NCBI GenBank assembly: GCA_964594115.1
Contig: CAZQLD010000009.1
Location: forward strand, 1-43,245
DNA length: 43,245 bases
From: MFWN01 sp964594115
Lineage (GTDB): Archaea; Nanobdellota; Nanobdellia; Pacearchaeales; GW2011-AR1
Direction: 5' to 3'
Shown one piece after another: positions 24,509-32,224 of the stretch (the first letter of the stretch is position 1; each line of letters starts with the position of its first letter). Under the pieces are notes generated by a model that saw only the letters and a list, made by a program, of their open reading frames with translations, was not told where the DNA came from and searched no databases. A program made the translations under genes and the position numbers.

Positions 24509-26839
24509 ATGGCAGATGATAAATACATCTTAATGGGATTGAATGACAATAGGTCAAAAGATGTAGCAGAGGTTTTAAAAAATAAAACCTGCAAGAAGAT
24601 TCTGGATTTTTTAGCTGAGACTAAGGAAGCAAGCGAGCAGGATATTGCCAAGGGATTAAAAATACCAATTAATACTGTTGAGTATAATTTAAGGAAATTA
24701 ATTAAAGCTGGTTTGGCTGAAAAAGCTAAGAATTTTTTCTGGAGCACTAAGGGAAGAAAGATAGACATGTATAAACTAGCCAGAAAACATATTATAATAA
24801 GTCCAAGTAAAAAACCTAATATAAATTATCTTAAGAGTATTCTGCCTGCAATATTTATTTCTTTAGCTGTTTTAATTTTAATAATTTTCATGTTTCCTGA
24901 ACAAACTGTAGTTGAGCAAACTGGGCTGAAGCAGTTTAGTTCTGATGCTGAGCTTAAAAACTTTTTAAAAGAAAATTCTGAAAGTGCAGAAATACTTAAG
25001 GGTTTGTTTGGAGGATTGCCAAGAACAGGTACCTTAGCGGGTGATATGAAGACAAGTGTAGACATGGCAGAGAGTGCAACTGCTGGAGCTTCTCAAGAAG
25101 CTGTAGAGTACTCAACAACTAACATACAGATAGAAGGAGTTGATGAAGCTGATATGGTAAAAAATGATGGAAAGTATATTTACACAGTTGCAGGAAATAA
25201 TGTTATTATTGTTAATGCATATCCTGCTCAAAACATGGAAGTTTTAAGTGAGATAGAGTTTAAGCAGGGAGTTAGTGAGATTTTCATAAATGATGATAAG
25301 TTAATTGTCTTTTCTTATCAAAATATCTATATTTATGATGTTTCAGACAGAGAATCTCCTGTTTTAGAGCAAGAGATAGAATCTGATGGAAATTATTTTG
25401 ATTCAAGGATGATAGGAGATTATGTTTATGTTATCTCAACAAAGTATGCTAGAGTAAATAATCCTGAGCCTCCTGTTTTTATGGTTGGAGGAGTAGAAAG
25501 AAGAATTTCGGCTGAAGAAATTTATTATTTTGATTACCCTGATTCAAGCTATGTATTTACATCAATAATGGCTATAAATATTGAGAATGGAGAAATTAAT
25601 AGCGAGGTTTATTTGACTGGAAGTACAAGAAATATTTATGTTTCCCAGAATAATATTTACTTAACTTATCAAAAAAGACTAAGTTATGAGACTTATGCAG
25701 AGGATATAGCTGAGCAGGTTTATTTTCCCCTTCTTCCAGATGAAGAGGATGAGGAAATAAAAGAGATTTTAGCAAGTGAGACAAGCTCTTATCTTAAGTT
25801 AAACAATATGCAGAAGATAGTTTTTGATTATTCCAGTTCTTTGAAAGGCGAGGAAAAATCAGATTTTGATAAAGAATTAATGGAAAGTTTGAATGACTTC
25901 CAAGAAGGGATTCAGAAAAAAATGGAAAAAACAGTTATTCATAAAATTGCTGTTGCTAAAGAAGATATTAAATATAAGGGAGTTGGAGGGGTTCCTGGAA
26001 ATGTGCTGAATCAATTTTCAATGGATGAATATGAAGGATATTTTAGGATTGCTACAACAACAGGAGACACTTGGAGAGAAACAAGTTTAAATCATCTTTA
26101 TGTTTTGGATGAGGACTTAAAAATAGTAGGAAGTGTTGAAGATTTAGCTAAAGGTGAAAGAATATACTCAGTCAGGTTTTTAGGAAAAAGAGCTTATATT
26201 GTAACTTTCAGACAAATAGATCCTTTTTTTGTTATTGATTTAGAGAATCCTAGGGAGCCAGAAGTTTTAGGATATTTGAAAATACCAGGATATTCTAGTT
26301 ATTTACATCCTTATGATGAAAATCATATTATTGGGTTGGGAAAAGATGGCTCTAATGTTAAATTGTCTTTATTTGATGTTAGTGATGTTGAGAATCCAGA
26401 AGAGATTGATAAATATATTATTAAAGGAGATTATTCAGATTCTAATGCTTTATATGACCATAAAGCTTTTTTATTTGATAAGAAAAAAGAATTATTAGTT
26501 ATTCCTGTAAGCTATAATGAATTTATGGGATTAATAGAAGAAGAGGATTATGTTTACAGGAAATATAAATATTGGCAAGGAGCTTTTGTATTTAATATAG
26601 ATTTAAATGGAGTTGATTTAAGGGGAAAAGTATCTCACAAACAAAATGATAGTGAAAGAGGTTATTATTATGGTCCTTATGCTGTAAAAAGAACTTTGTA
26701 TATGGATAATGTACTTTATACAATTTCAAGCAGCAAAATAAAAGCAAATGACTTGGAGACTATTGAAGAAATTAATGAAGTAGAGCTGCCTTTTGAGACT
26801 GACTATTACCCTTATCCTGTTTTTGATTCAGATATTTAA
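24509..26839 (+). CDS. Membrane-tethered wHTH protein with extracellular beta-propeller
   Basis: A 776-residue protein in three parts. A cytoplasmic winged HTH (about residues 17-90; SEQDIAKGLKIPINTVEYNL is the recognition region) is followed by one membrane span near 108-130. Outside is a beta-propeller of the archaeal Beta_propel family (PF09826), marked by YSTTNIQIEGVDEADMVKND and repeats such as IYIYDVSDRESPV, LYVLDEDLKIVG, FFVIDLENPREPEVLGYLKI and LFDVSDVENPEEI. The layout suggests a one-component sensor: the propeller senses an external signal and the wHTH acts on DNA. That use is inference. It has its own TATA-like stretch near 24469. Confidence 0.88.
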   Translation: MADDKYILMGLNDNRSKDVAEVLKNKTCKKILDFLAETKEASEQDIAKGLKIPINTVEYNLRKLIKAGLAEKAKNFFWSTKGRKIDMYKLARKHIIISPSKKPNINYLKSILPAIFISLAVLILIIFMFPEQTVVEQTGLKQFSSDAELKNFLKENSESAEILKGLFGGLPRTGTLAGDMKTSVDMAESATAGASQEAVEYSTTNIQIEGVDEADMVKNDGKYIYTVAGNNVIIVNAYPAQNMEVLSEIEFKQGVSEIFINDDKLIVFSYQNIYIYDVSDRESPVLEQEIESDGNYFDSRMIGDYVYVISTKYARVNNPEPPVFMVGGVERRISAEEIYYFDYPDSSYVFTSIMAINIENGEINSEVYLTGSTRNIYVSQNNIYLTYQKRLSYETYAEDIAEQVYFPLLPDEEDEEIKEILASETSSYLKLNNMQKIVFDYSSSLKGEEKSDFDKELMESLNDFQEGIQKKMEKTVIHKIAVAKEDIKYKGVGGVPGNVLNQFSMDEYEGYFRIATTTGDTWRETSLNHLYVLDEDLKIVGSVEDLAKGERIYSVRFLGKRAYIVTFRQIDPFFVIDLENPREPEVLGYLKIPGYSSYLHPYDENHIIGLGKDGSNVKLSLFDVSDVENPEEIDKYIIKGDYSDSNALYDHKAFLFDKKKELLVIPVSYNEFMGLIEEEDYVYRKYKYWQGAFVFNIDLNGVDLRGKVSHKQNDSERGYYYGPYAVKRTLYMDNVLYTISSSKIKANDLETIEEINEVELPFETDYYPYPVFDSDI

Positions 26840-26898
26840 TCAATAATTTTATAAACCTTTTAGTTCTTTGTTCTATAAGAAAAGAGTTCTTGGTTAAA

Positions 26899-27228
26899 AT
26901 GACATTGCACTTCGAAGAACCAAGTAAAGAAAAAAAACTTACTTTAGGAAGTTATCTAGTAGATAAGCTTGGTGGAAAATTAGGAGGAGAAGACGGAGGG
27001 TTATTTGATAGCCCATTAGAGTTAAAAATTGAAAATATAGAAACTACTATGGAACAATTAAAAGAAAGTATTGTTGATTATTCTATTTCTAGAGGATTTA
27101 GTAAGTCTTATGATGGAGATTCCAAACTAAAATTTGGACACAAAGAGAGTTCTGTGGTTCCTGTTGTTATTTATTCTTATTTCAAAGAGCTTAGATTATG
27201 TAGGGTATCTGTTAGAAGGGAATTTTAG
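26899..27228 (+). CDS. Hypothetical protein before disA
   Basis: A 109-residue protein starting MTLHFEEPSKEKKLTLGS, with a Gly-rich loop (GGKLGGEDGG), one helix and two late strands (VVPVVIYSYF, LRLCRVSV). No family recognised. The in-frame TTG at 26890 is a weaker start. A TATA-like box (TTTATAAAC) lies near 26849-26857. It lies 65 bases upstream of disA, which has its own promoter, so shared expression is not shown. Confidence 0.55.
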   Translation: MTLHFEEPSKEKKLTLGSYLVDKLGGKLGGEDGGLFDSPLELKIENIETTMEQLKESIVDYSISRGFSKSYDGDSKLKFGHKESSVVPVVIYSYFKELRLCRVSVRREF

Positions 27229-27264
27229 ACTATTTAAAATAAGTCTAATAAATTTTTCGAAAAA

Positions 27265-27272
27265 ATTATATA
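27265..27272 (+). promoter_or_regulatory. TATA box for disA
   Basis: ATTATATA lies 22-29 bp before the ATG at 27294, supporting that start and a leaderless message. Confidence 0.55.
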
Positions 27273-27293
27273 CTAGTTATGCTTTATATTTTT

Positions 27294-28334
27294 ATGTCTG
27301 AGAAAACTTCTAAGAGGAGAAAAAAATCAGAAAATGGCCTTATTGAGGTGCTTAAACTTGTTTCTCCAGGAACCATTTTAAGAACAGCCATAGATGATAT
27401 CTTAAGAGCAGGAATGGGTGCATTCATTGTTGTAGATTCTGTAATCGTCAGGGCAATAAGTGACGGTGGTTTTAAACTAAACTCTAAGTTAACCTCTCAA
27501 AAAATAGTAGAATTAGCTAAGATGGATGGGGCAATTATCTTATCAAAAGATTTAGACAAGATTTTATCTGCAAATGTTCTGCTTTTTCCAGATATAAATA
27601 TTCCGACTTATGAGACCGGAACAAGGCATAAAGCAGCAGAAAGGACAGCGAGACAAGCTAAAACTTTAGTTATTGCTATCTCTGAAAAAAGGAAAAAAAG
27701 AACAGTGTATTATGGGAATTTGAAATATATATTGGAGAATACAGAAGAACTTTTGTCAAGGGCTACAGAAACCCTCCAAATCTTAGAGAAGCAAAGAGAA
27801 TTATTTGATGAGCTGCTTTCTAATTTAAATGTTTTAGAAATTTCAGGATTAGTTGTTGTGGGTGATGTTTGTTCTGTCTTACAGAGAATTGAGATAGTGA
27901 TGAGGACTGCAAAGACAATGGAAAGATATCTGATAGAATTAGGGAGAGAAGGCGTTATCATCAAAATGAGGATGCGAGAGTTATTGAAGAACATTGAAAA
28001 GGAAAGGGGGTTTATTTTAAGAGATTATCAGGCTAAAGAAGACACATTAACTGAATTTAGTTTTGATGACTTATTAGATATAGAAAACATAGCCCAGCTT
28101 TTATTTTCATTATCAGGAGATAGTAAAGTTCAGGCCGAAGGATACAGAATTTTAAGTAAAATGGATTTAAATAAAAAGATTATTGAGAAAATGATAGGTA
28201 ATTTTGGGAATCTAAGCAATATCTTATCTGCAGATAATAAAGAATTAAAAAAAGTTCTCGGACAGGATTTAGATGATTTTAAAAGAGAGATTTCTTCTTT
28301 AAAGGAACAGATTATAATGGCTAAAAAGATATAG
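27294..28334 (+). CDS. disA: DisA-type diadenylate cyclase (c-di-AMP synthase)
   Basis: A 346-residue protein with the three-part DisA layout: an N-terminal DAC domain (about 1-140), a helical linker, and a C-terminal HhH DNA-binding region (about 285-340). The DAC motifs are D78-G79-A80 in MDGAIILSKD and T110-R111-H112 in GTRHKAAER. The third residue of the RHR motif is Lys (K113) instead of Arg. It would join two ATP into c-di-AMP. Full-length DisA is typical of bacteria, whereas most archaea use the single-domain DacZ, so this looks acquired. ATG at 27294 is chosen by distance to its TATA box; an in-frame ATG at 27279 is less likely. A DHH/DHHA1 gene follows. Confidence 0.93.
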   Translation: MSEKTSKRRKKSENGLIEVLKLVSPGTILRTAIDDILRAGMGAFIVVDSVIVRAISDGGFKLNSKLTSQKIVELAKMDGAIILSKDLDKILSANVLLFPDINIPTYETGTRHKAAERTARQAKTLVIAISEKRKKRTVYYGNLKYILENTEELLSRATETLQILEKQRELFDELLSNLNVLEISGLVVVGDVCSVLQRIEIVMRTAKTMERYLIELGREGVIIKMRMRELLKNIEKERGFILRDYQAKEDTLTEFSFDDLLDIENIAQLLFSLSGDSKVQAEGYRILSKMDLNKKIIEKMIGNFGNLSNILSADNKELKKVLGQDLDDFKREISSLKEQIIMAKKI

Positions 28335-28342
28335 TTTTTAAA
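28335..28342 (+). promoter_or_regulatory. TATA-like box for the DHH gene
   Basis: TTTTTAAA begins at the disA stop and lies 22-29 bp upstream of the DHH ATG, so this gene may be transcribed alone as well as with disA. Confidence 0.45.
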
Positions 28343-28363
28343 TCCTGTTTTCTTATCCAAAAA

Positions 28364-29389
28364 ATGCTTACAGAAGAACAGGTTAAAGAAATAAAAGAAC
28401 ATCTTGATAAGGCGCAGAATCCTTTATTCTTTTTTGATAATGATGTTGATGGTTTAACTTCGTTTTTGCTGTTAAGAAGGTATATTAATAGGGGAAAGGG
28501 TATTGTAATTAAGGGTGTTCCTGATTTAAATGAGAGTTATGCCAGAAAACTTCATGAGCTTACATCAGATTATGTTTTTGTTTTAGATAGACCTGGAATA
28601 TCTGATGGCTTTTTAGAAGAAGTTAAAAATTTAAATTTACCTTTGGTTTGGATAGATCATCATAATGTTCCTTATCCTGAAAATAAAGGGATTAGTTATT
28701 ATAATCCTTATTATATTAGCAAGACAAACGAGCCTGTTTCTTATTTGTGTTATAAAATAGTTGAAAAAGACCTGTGGCTGGCTATGATTGGATGTATTGG
28801 AGACAGCTTTTTTCCTGATTTTGCTGAAGAATTTGGAAAACAGTATCCTGAGTTGTGGGGAAAAGACCTAAAAACAGCTTTTCAGGCACTTTATACAACC
28901 GAATTAGGCAGAATAACTAAAATTTTAAGCTTTGCTTTAAAAGACAGGACAACTAAGGTGATTAATATGCTGAGATTCTTATCTAGCGTTAAAGGTCCTC
29001 ATGAAATTTTAGACGAAGAGAGGGCAAAGAGCATTTTGCAGAGATTCAGGCAAGTTAATGAAAAATATTCTAAGTTAGTTGAAAGAGCTAAAAAATTTGT
29101 AAAAGGAAATTTATTATTTTTCCAGTATGGTGGAGAGCTTTCATTAAGTTCTGATATTTCAAATGAACTTTCTTTTTTATTTCCAGATAAAGTAATCGCA
29201 GTTTCTTATATAAAAGGAAATAAGGCAAATGTTTCTTTAAGATGGAAAAAAAACATATTGGAAGTTACCCTTAAGGCTATAGAAGGTTTAGAAGGTGCAA
29301 CAGGAGGAGGACATGAGCATGCTACTGGTGCCCAAATAGCTGCAGAAGATCTGCCTAGGTTTAAGGAAAATTTGATGAAATTGATTTAA
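28364..29389 (+). CDS. DHH/DHHA1 phosphoesterase next to disA
   Basis: A 341-residue protein of the DHH superfamily (RecJ-like nucleases, nanoRNases and c-di-AMP phosphodiesterases). Motif I is FFDNDVDGLTS (about residues 24-34), motif III is VWIDHHN (about 95-101), and the DHHA1 substrate loop is ATGGGHEHATGAQI near the C-terminus. Metal ligands are present, so it is probably active with Mn2+. Its position directly after DisA suggests c-di-AMP or pApA turnover, but archaeal RecJ-like single-strand exonuclease activity is equally compatible with the sequence. Confidence 0.88.
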   Translation: MLTEEQVKEIKEHLDKAQNPLFFFDNDVDGLTSFLLLRRYINRGKGIVIKGVPDLNESYARKLHELTSDYVFVLDRPGISDGFLEEVKNLNLPLVWIDHHNVPYPENKGISYYNPYYISKTNEPVSYLCYKIVEKDLWLAMIGCIGDSFFPDFAEEFGKQYPELWGKDLKTAFQALYTTELGRITKILSFALKDRTTKVINMLRFLSSVKGPHEILDEERAKSILQRFRQVNEKYSKLVERAKKFVKGNLLFFQYGGELSLSSDISNELSFLFPDKVIAVSYIKGNKANVSLRWKKNILEVTLKAIEGLEGATGGGHEHATGAQIAAEDLPRFKENLMKLI

Positions 29390-29437
29390 TCAGTTAATTT
29401 TATAAAGTGATTTTTAATTAAAGGATTATGATTTTAT

Positions 29438-29483
29438 TAAGATTAATAAGAGAAGCATTGGCTATTCCTATTTATTAATCTTA
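29438..29483 (+). repeat. Perfect 12-bp inverted repeat before dys
   Basis: TAAGATTAATAA (29438-29449) and TTATTAATCTTA (29472-29483) are exact inverted copies separated by 22 bp. They lie in the gap of 134 bp between the DHH gene and dys. It could form a stem-loop in RNA or be a two-half operator in DNA; it does not end in a clear T-tract. Confidence 0.6.
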
Positions 29484-29523
29484 GCTGGATTTTAGTTTCT
29501 TAATTAAATTTTTTTAAGTTTAA

Positions 29524-30432
29524 ATGGAACCTATAAAACATATTGGCATTAGGGAAGGAATGAAAGTTAGTAAGTTGGTGGAAGGAATGAGAGATATAGG
29601 ATTTGGAGCTAGTAAAATTGGGAAAATAAGTGAAATTGTTTTGGAGATGTTTAAAGATAAAGAGTGCAAGGTTTTTTTGGGAGTTGCAGGAGCAATGGTT
29701 CCAGCAGGAATGAGGAATATACTCATGGATTTATTAGGGGAAGTAGATGTTTTTGTTACTACAGGAGCTAATTTGACTCATGATTTAATAGAAAGTTTAG
29801 GGGAGAAACATTATAAGGGTTCAGAAAAACAGGATGATTCAGAGCTGAATAAGATGGGAATAGACAGGATTTATAATGTTTTTATGAAAAAGGAGGTTTA
29901 TCATCATTTGGAGAGCTTTTTTGAAAAAAACTGGGAAGAATTTGAAAACTGCAATAACATTAAAGAATTTTTGTGGAAAATCGGAGAATTAACAGGCAAA
30001 GGTATTTTAGGAAAATGTTGGGAGAAGAAAATTCCAGTATTTTGTCCTGCAATTGCAGATTCTGGAATTGGTTTAATGGTATGGGGCAGACTTGCAGAAG
30101 GAAAGAAAATTAAGATAGATGCTTTTGATGACATGAAGGAGATTATTGATTTGGCATGGACAGCTGAGAAAAGAGGGATAATTTATGTTGGGGGAGGGGT
30201 TCCCAAAAACTTTATACAGCAAGCTTTGCAGTTTTCAAAAGGAGCAGATTATGGCATACAAATAACAACAGACCATCCAGAGTCTGGAGGGTCAAGCGGA
30301 GCTTTGTTAAAAGAAGGGATAAGCTGGGGAAAAATGAAAAAACAGGGAAAATATGCTAATGTTATTTGTGATGCAACTATTGCTTTGCCTTTGGTTCTAG
30401 GATATATCAAAGATAAAATAAAGGAAGATTAG
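29524..30432 (+). CDS. dys: Deoxyhypusine synthase
   Basis: A 302-residue enzyme, near the archaeal family length, that transfers the aminobutyl group of spermidine to a lysine of aIF5A. Family motifs include TTGANLTHDLIE, PVFCPAIADSGIG, IIYVGGGVPKNFIQQ and ITTDHPESGGSSGA. The imine-forming lysine is K270 in ISWGKM, matching K329 of the human enzyme (SWGKI). It is absent from most bacteria, which supports an archaeal origin. No aIF5A gene is in this window. Confidence 0.95.
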   Translation: MEPIKHIGIREGMKVSKLVEGMRDIGFGASKIGKISEIVLEMFKDKECKVFLGVAGAMVPAGMRNILMDLLGEVDVFVTTGANLTHDLIESLGEKHYKGSEKQDDSELNKMGIDRIYNVFMKKEVYHHLESFFEKNWEEFENCNNIKEFLWKIGELTGKGILGKCWEKKIPVFCPAIADSGIGLMVWGRLAEGKKIKIDAFDDMKEIIDLAWTAEKRGIIYVGGGVPKNFIQQALQFSKGADYGIQITTDHPESGGSSGALLKEGISWGKMKKQGKYANVICDATIALPLVLGYIKDKIKED

Positions 30433-30622
30433 TCATCTTGTTCAGTACACATTTCTGACAATACACTTTTTGGAATAAACCTTTCCCTAATTGGTTTTTT
30501 AATTACTTCTGGAATATCTACAAAACTATCTTCTACTGGAACAAGCATGAATCTTTCAGTAAAATACCCATTTTTTCTTTTTTCCTGAAATAATCTTCAC
30601 TCAGTCTTGCAGTTATTGCCAT
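30429..30622 (-). pseudogene. Small gene split by a frameshift
   Basis: The minus strand reads MAITARLSEDYFRKK from 30622 and then falls out of frame inside two A-runs (AAAAAAGAAAAAA). The other frame continues as RKNGYFTERFMLVPVEDSFV and on to the C-terminus EMCTEQDD at 30429. Adding one A would give one ORF of 64 residues. A palindromic TATA box, GTTTATAAAC (30661-30670), lies upstream. It is either a recent frameshift, a sequencing error in the homopolymer, or a 39-residue protein starting at MLVPVED. No family recognised. The 3' end overlaps dys by 4 bases. Confidence 0.5.
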
Positions 30623-30674
30623 TTTACTTGTAATACAGTGAAAATAATCATAGAAGAAGGGTTTATAAACTTTT

Positions 30675-32111
30675 TTAATAGCTCTTTGCAATATATACAA
30701 CATTTTCTGCCTTTTTATTGCAGAAGATGCATTTGCCTTTTGCTTTTTCTTTTTTATTGTGAAGTATGCCTTGAACAAAAGCTAAAAACTTTTTCTCCAC
30801 AGTTTCAGCACATTTTTCTCCTTTTTTGCTTATAGAACAAAAATTGCATCTTGCTATTTTCTTTTTAGCAAGTGCAGTTTTAACATCTTCTGCTGACTTG
30901 CAATCAACTACTGCATTTTTGAAGTTTTTGTCTGCTTTTTGCTTTAGTCTTTTGTCAAGTGCTTCACCTTTTTTATTTATTTCTGTTAAATTTACTTTGA
31001 CTCTCTCTTTAGTGTCTCTTAAAAATAAAGTCAGTTTGCCTTTTAGTTCTTTTTCTCCAATCTCAATCCTTAGCGGGATTCCTCTAAGCTCCCAGAAAAA
31101 GAATTTTTCTCCTGGAGTCTTTTCAGTATCATCTATTTCTGCTCTTATATTCTCTTGTTTTAATTTTTTCTCTACTTCTTGTGCTTTTTTCAGGATTTTT
31201 CTTTTATTTTTAGTCTTGTAGATTGGAATGATTATCACTTGTGCTGGAGAGATGCAAAAAGGCAGAATAAGTCCGGAGTCATCTCCGTGAACTGCTATTA
31301 AACTTGCCAGAATCCTTGACATTGCAGGACCGTAACATGTTTGCCAGACATGTTGCTCTTTTCCTTTTTCATCTTTAAATTTGATATTAAATGATTTTGA
31401 AAATCCTTGAGTGAGTAAGTGGGTGGAAGGCTGTTGTATGACTCTGCCATCTGGCATTAGGACATCACTTCCTATTGTGTATTCTGCTCCTGGAAACTTA
31501 TCCCATTCTGGTCTTTTTAGAGCAAGAAATGGAATTCCCAGTTTTTGATGCATAGCTTGTTCGGTTATAGATATGTCTTCTTGAACTTGGGCTTCTGCCT
31601 CTTTTCTGGTTGCAAAGACATCATGACTTTCTATCCACAAGAACTCCCTGGCTCTTATTAATGGGCGGGTTGCTTTTGTTTCAAGTCTAAAAACATTTGC
31701 ACGCTGATATAGTTTTAATGGAAGATCTCTCCAGGACCTTATCCATAAGGAATATAGCTGATAAAAGGCTGTTTCACTTGTTGGTCTAAGGGCAAGATTT
31801 CCTTCACCTATTGGTTTTAACCAGAATACATCAGGAGAAAACCCCTTAACATGAATTGCTTCTTTTTTGAAATTTTTTTCTGGAATCACAGTAGGAAAAA
31901 AACAGGGTTTATGTCTTTTTTCTTGTAATTCAGATTCCCACAAATCATAAAGTCTTTCTATGATTAAGGCGCCAAAAGGACGTATGACTGTAAAGCCCTT
32001 GACGTTGTATCTTATATCTGTTATCTCTGCTTTGTTTAAGATTTCAGAATACCACTCTGAAAAATTCTTTTCTTTAGATATGTTAAAAGTTATTTTCTCT
32101 TTTTTTGTCAT
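30675..32111 (-). CDS. proS: Prolyl-tRNA synthetase, archaeal/eukaryotic type
   Basis: A 478-residue class IIa synthetase for tRNA-Pro. It shows motif 1 near GFTVIRPFGALIIERL, LALRPTSETAFYQLYS, motif 2 with RANVFRLETKATRPLIRARE, HDVFATRKEAE, and a C-terminal domain with zinc-type cysteines (CNFCSISKKGEKC, CIFCNKK) ending in tyrosine as in the archaeal type. No bacterial editing insertion is present. An AT-rich promoter lies just upstream of the ATG. Confidence 0.95.
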   Translation of the reverse strand: MTKKEKITFNISKEKNFSEWYSEILNKAEITDIRYNVKGFTVIRPFGALIIERLYDLWESELQEKRHKPCFFPTVIPEKNFKKEAIHVKGFSPDVFWLKPIGEGNLALRPTSETAFYQLYSLWIRSWRDLPLKLYQRANVFRLETKATRPLIRAREFLWIESHDVFATRKEAEAQVQEDISITEQAMHQKLGIPFLALKRPEWDKFPGAEYTIGSDVLMPDGRVIQQPSTHLLTQGFSKSFNIKFKDEKGKEQHVWQTCYGPAMSRILASLIAVHGDDSGLILPFCISPAQVIIIPIYKTKNKRKILKKAQEVEKKLKQENIRAEIDDTEKTPGEKFFFWELRGIPLRIEIGEKELKGKLTLFLRDTKERVKVNLTEINKKGEALDKRLKQKADKNFKNAVVDCKSAEDVKTALAKKKIARCNFCSISKKGEKCAETVEKKFLAFVQGILHNKKEKAKGKCIFCNKKAENVVYIAKSY

Positions 32112-32170
32112 ATTATTATAGATTTCTTATGTTTAAAAATATAATGAATGCTGTAAGAATTGTAATTTAG

Positions 32171-32224
32171 TTATTTTTTACCGCGGGGTGGTTTTAGTCC
32201 TCCCTCTTTGAGAAGCGTACAAAT
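32171..32224 (-). other. GC-rich in-frame tail after the repeat-protein stop
   Basis: The gap between proS and the repeat-protein gene holds an unusually GC-rich stretch (CCGCGGGGTGG on the plus strand). On the minus strand it continues the upstream frame after the TAA as ICTLLKEGGLKPPRGKK and a second TAA. It may be a relic of a longer C-terminus or a non-coding element. Confidence 0.25.
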
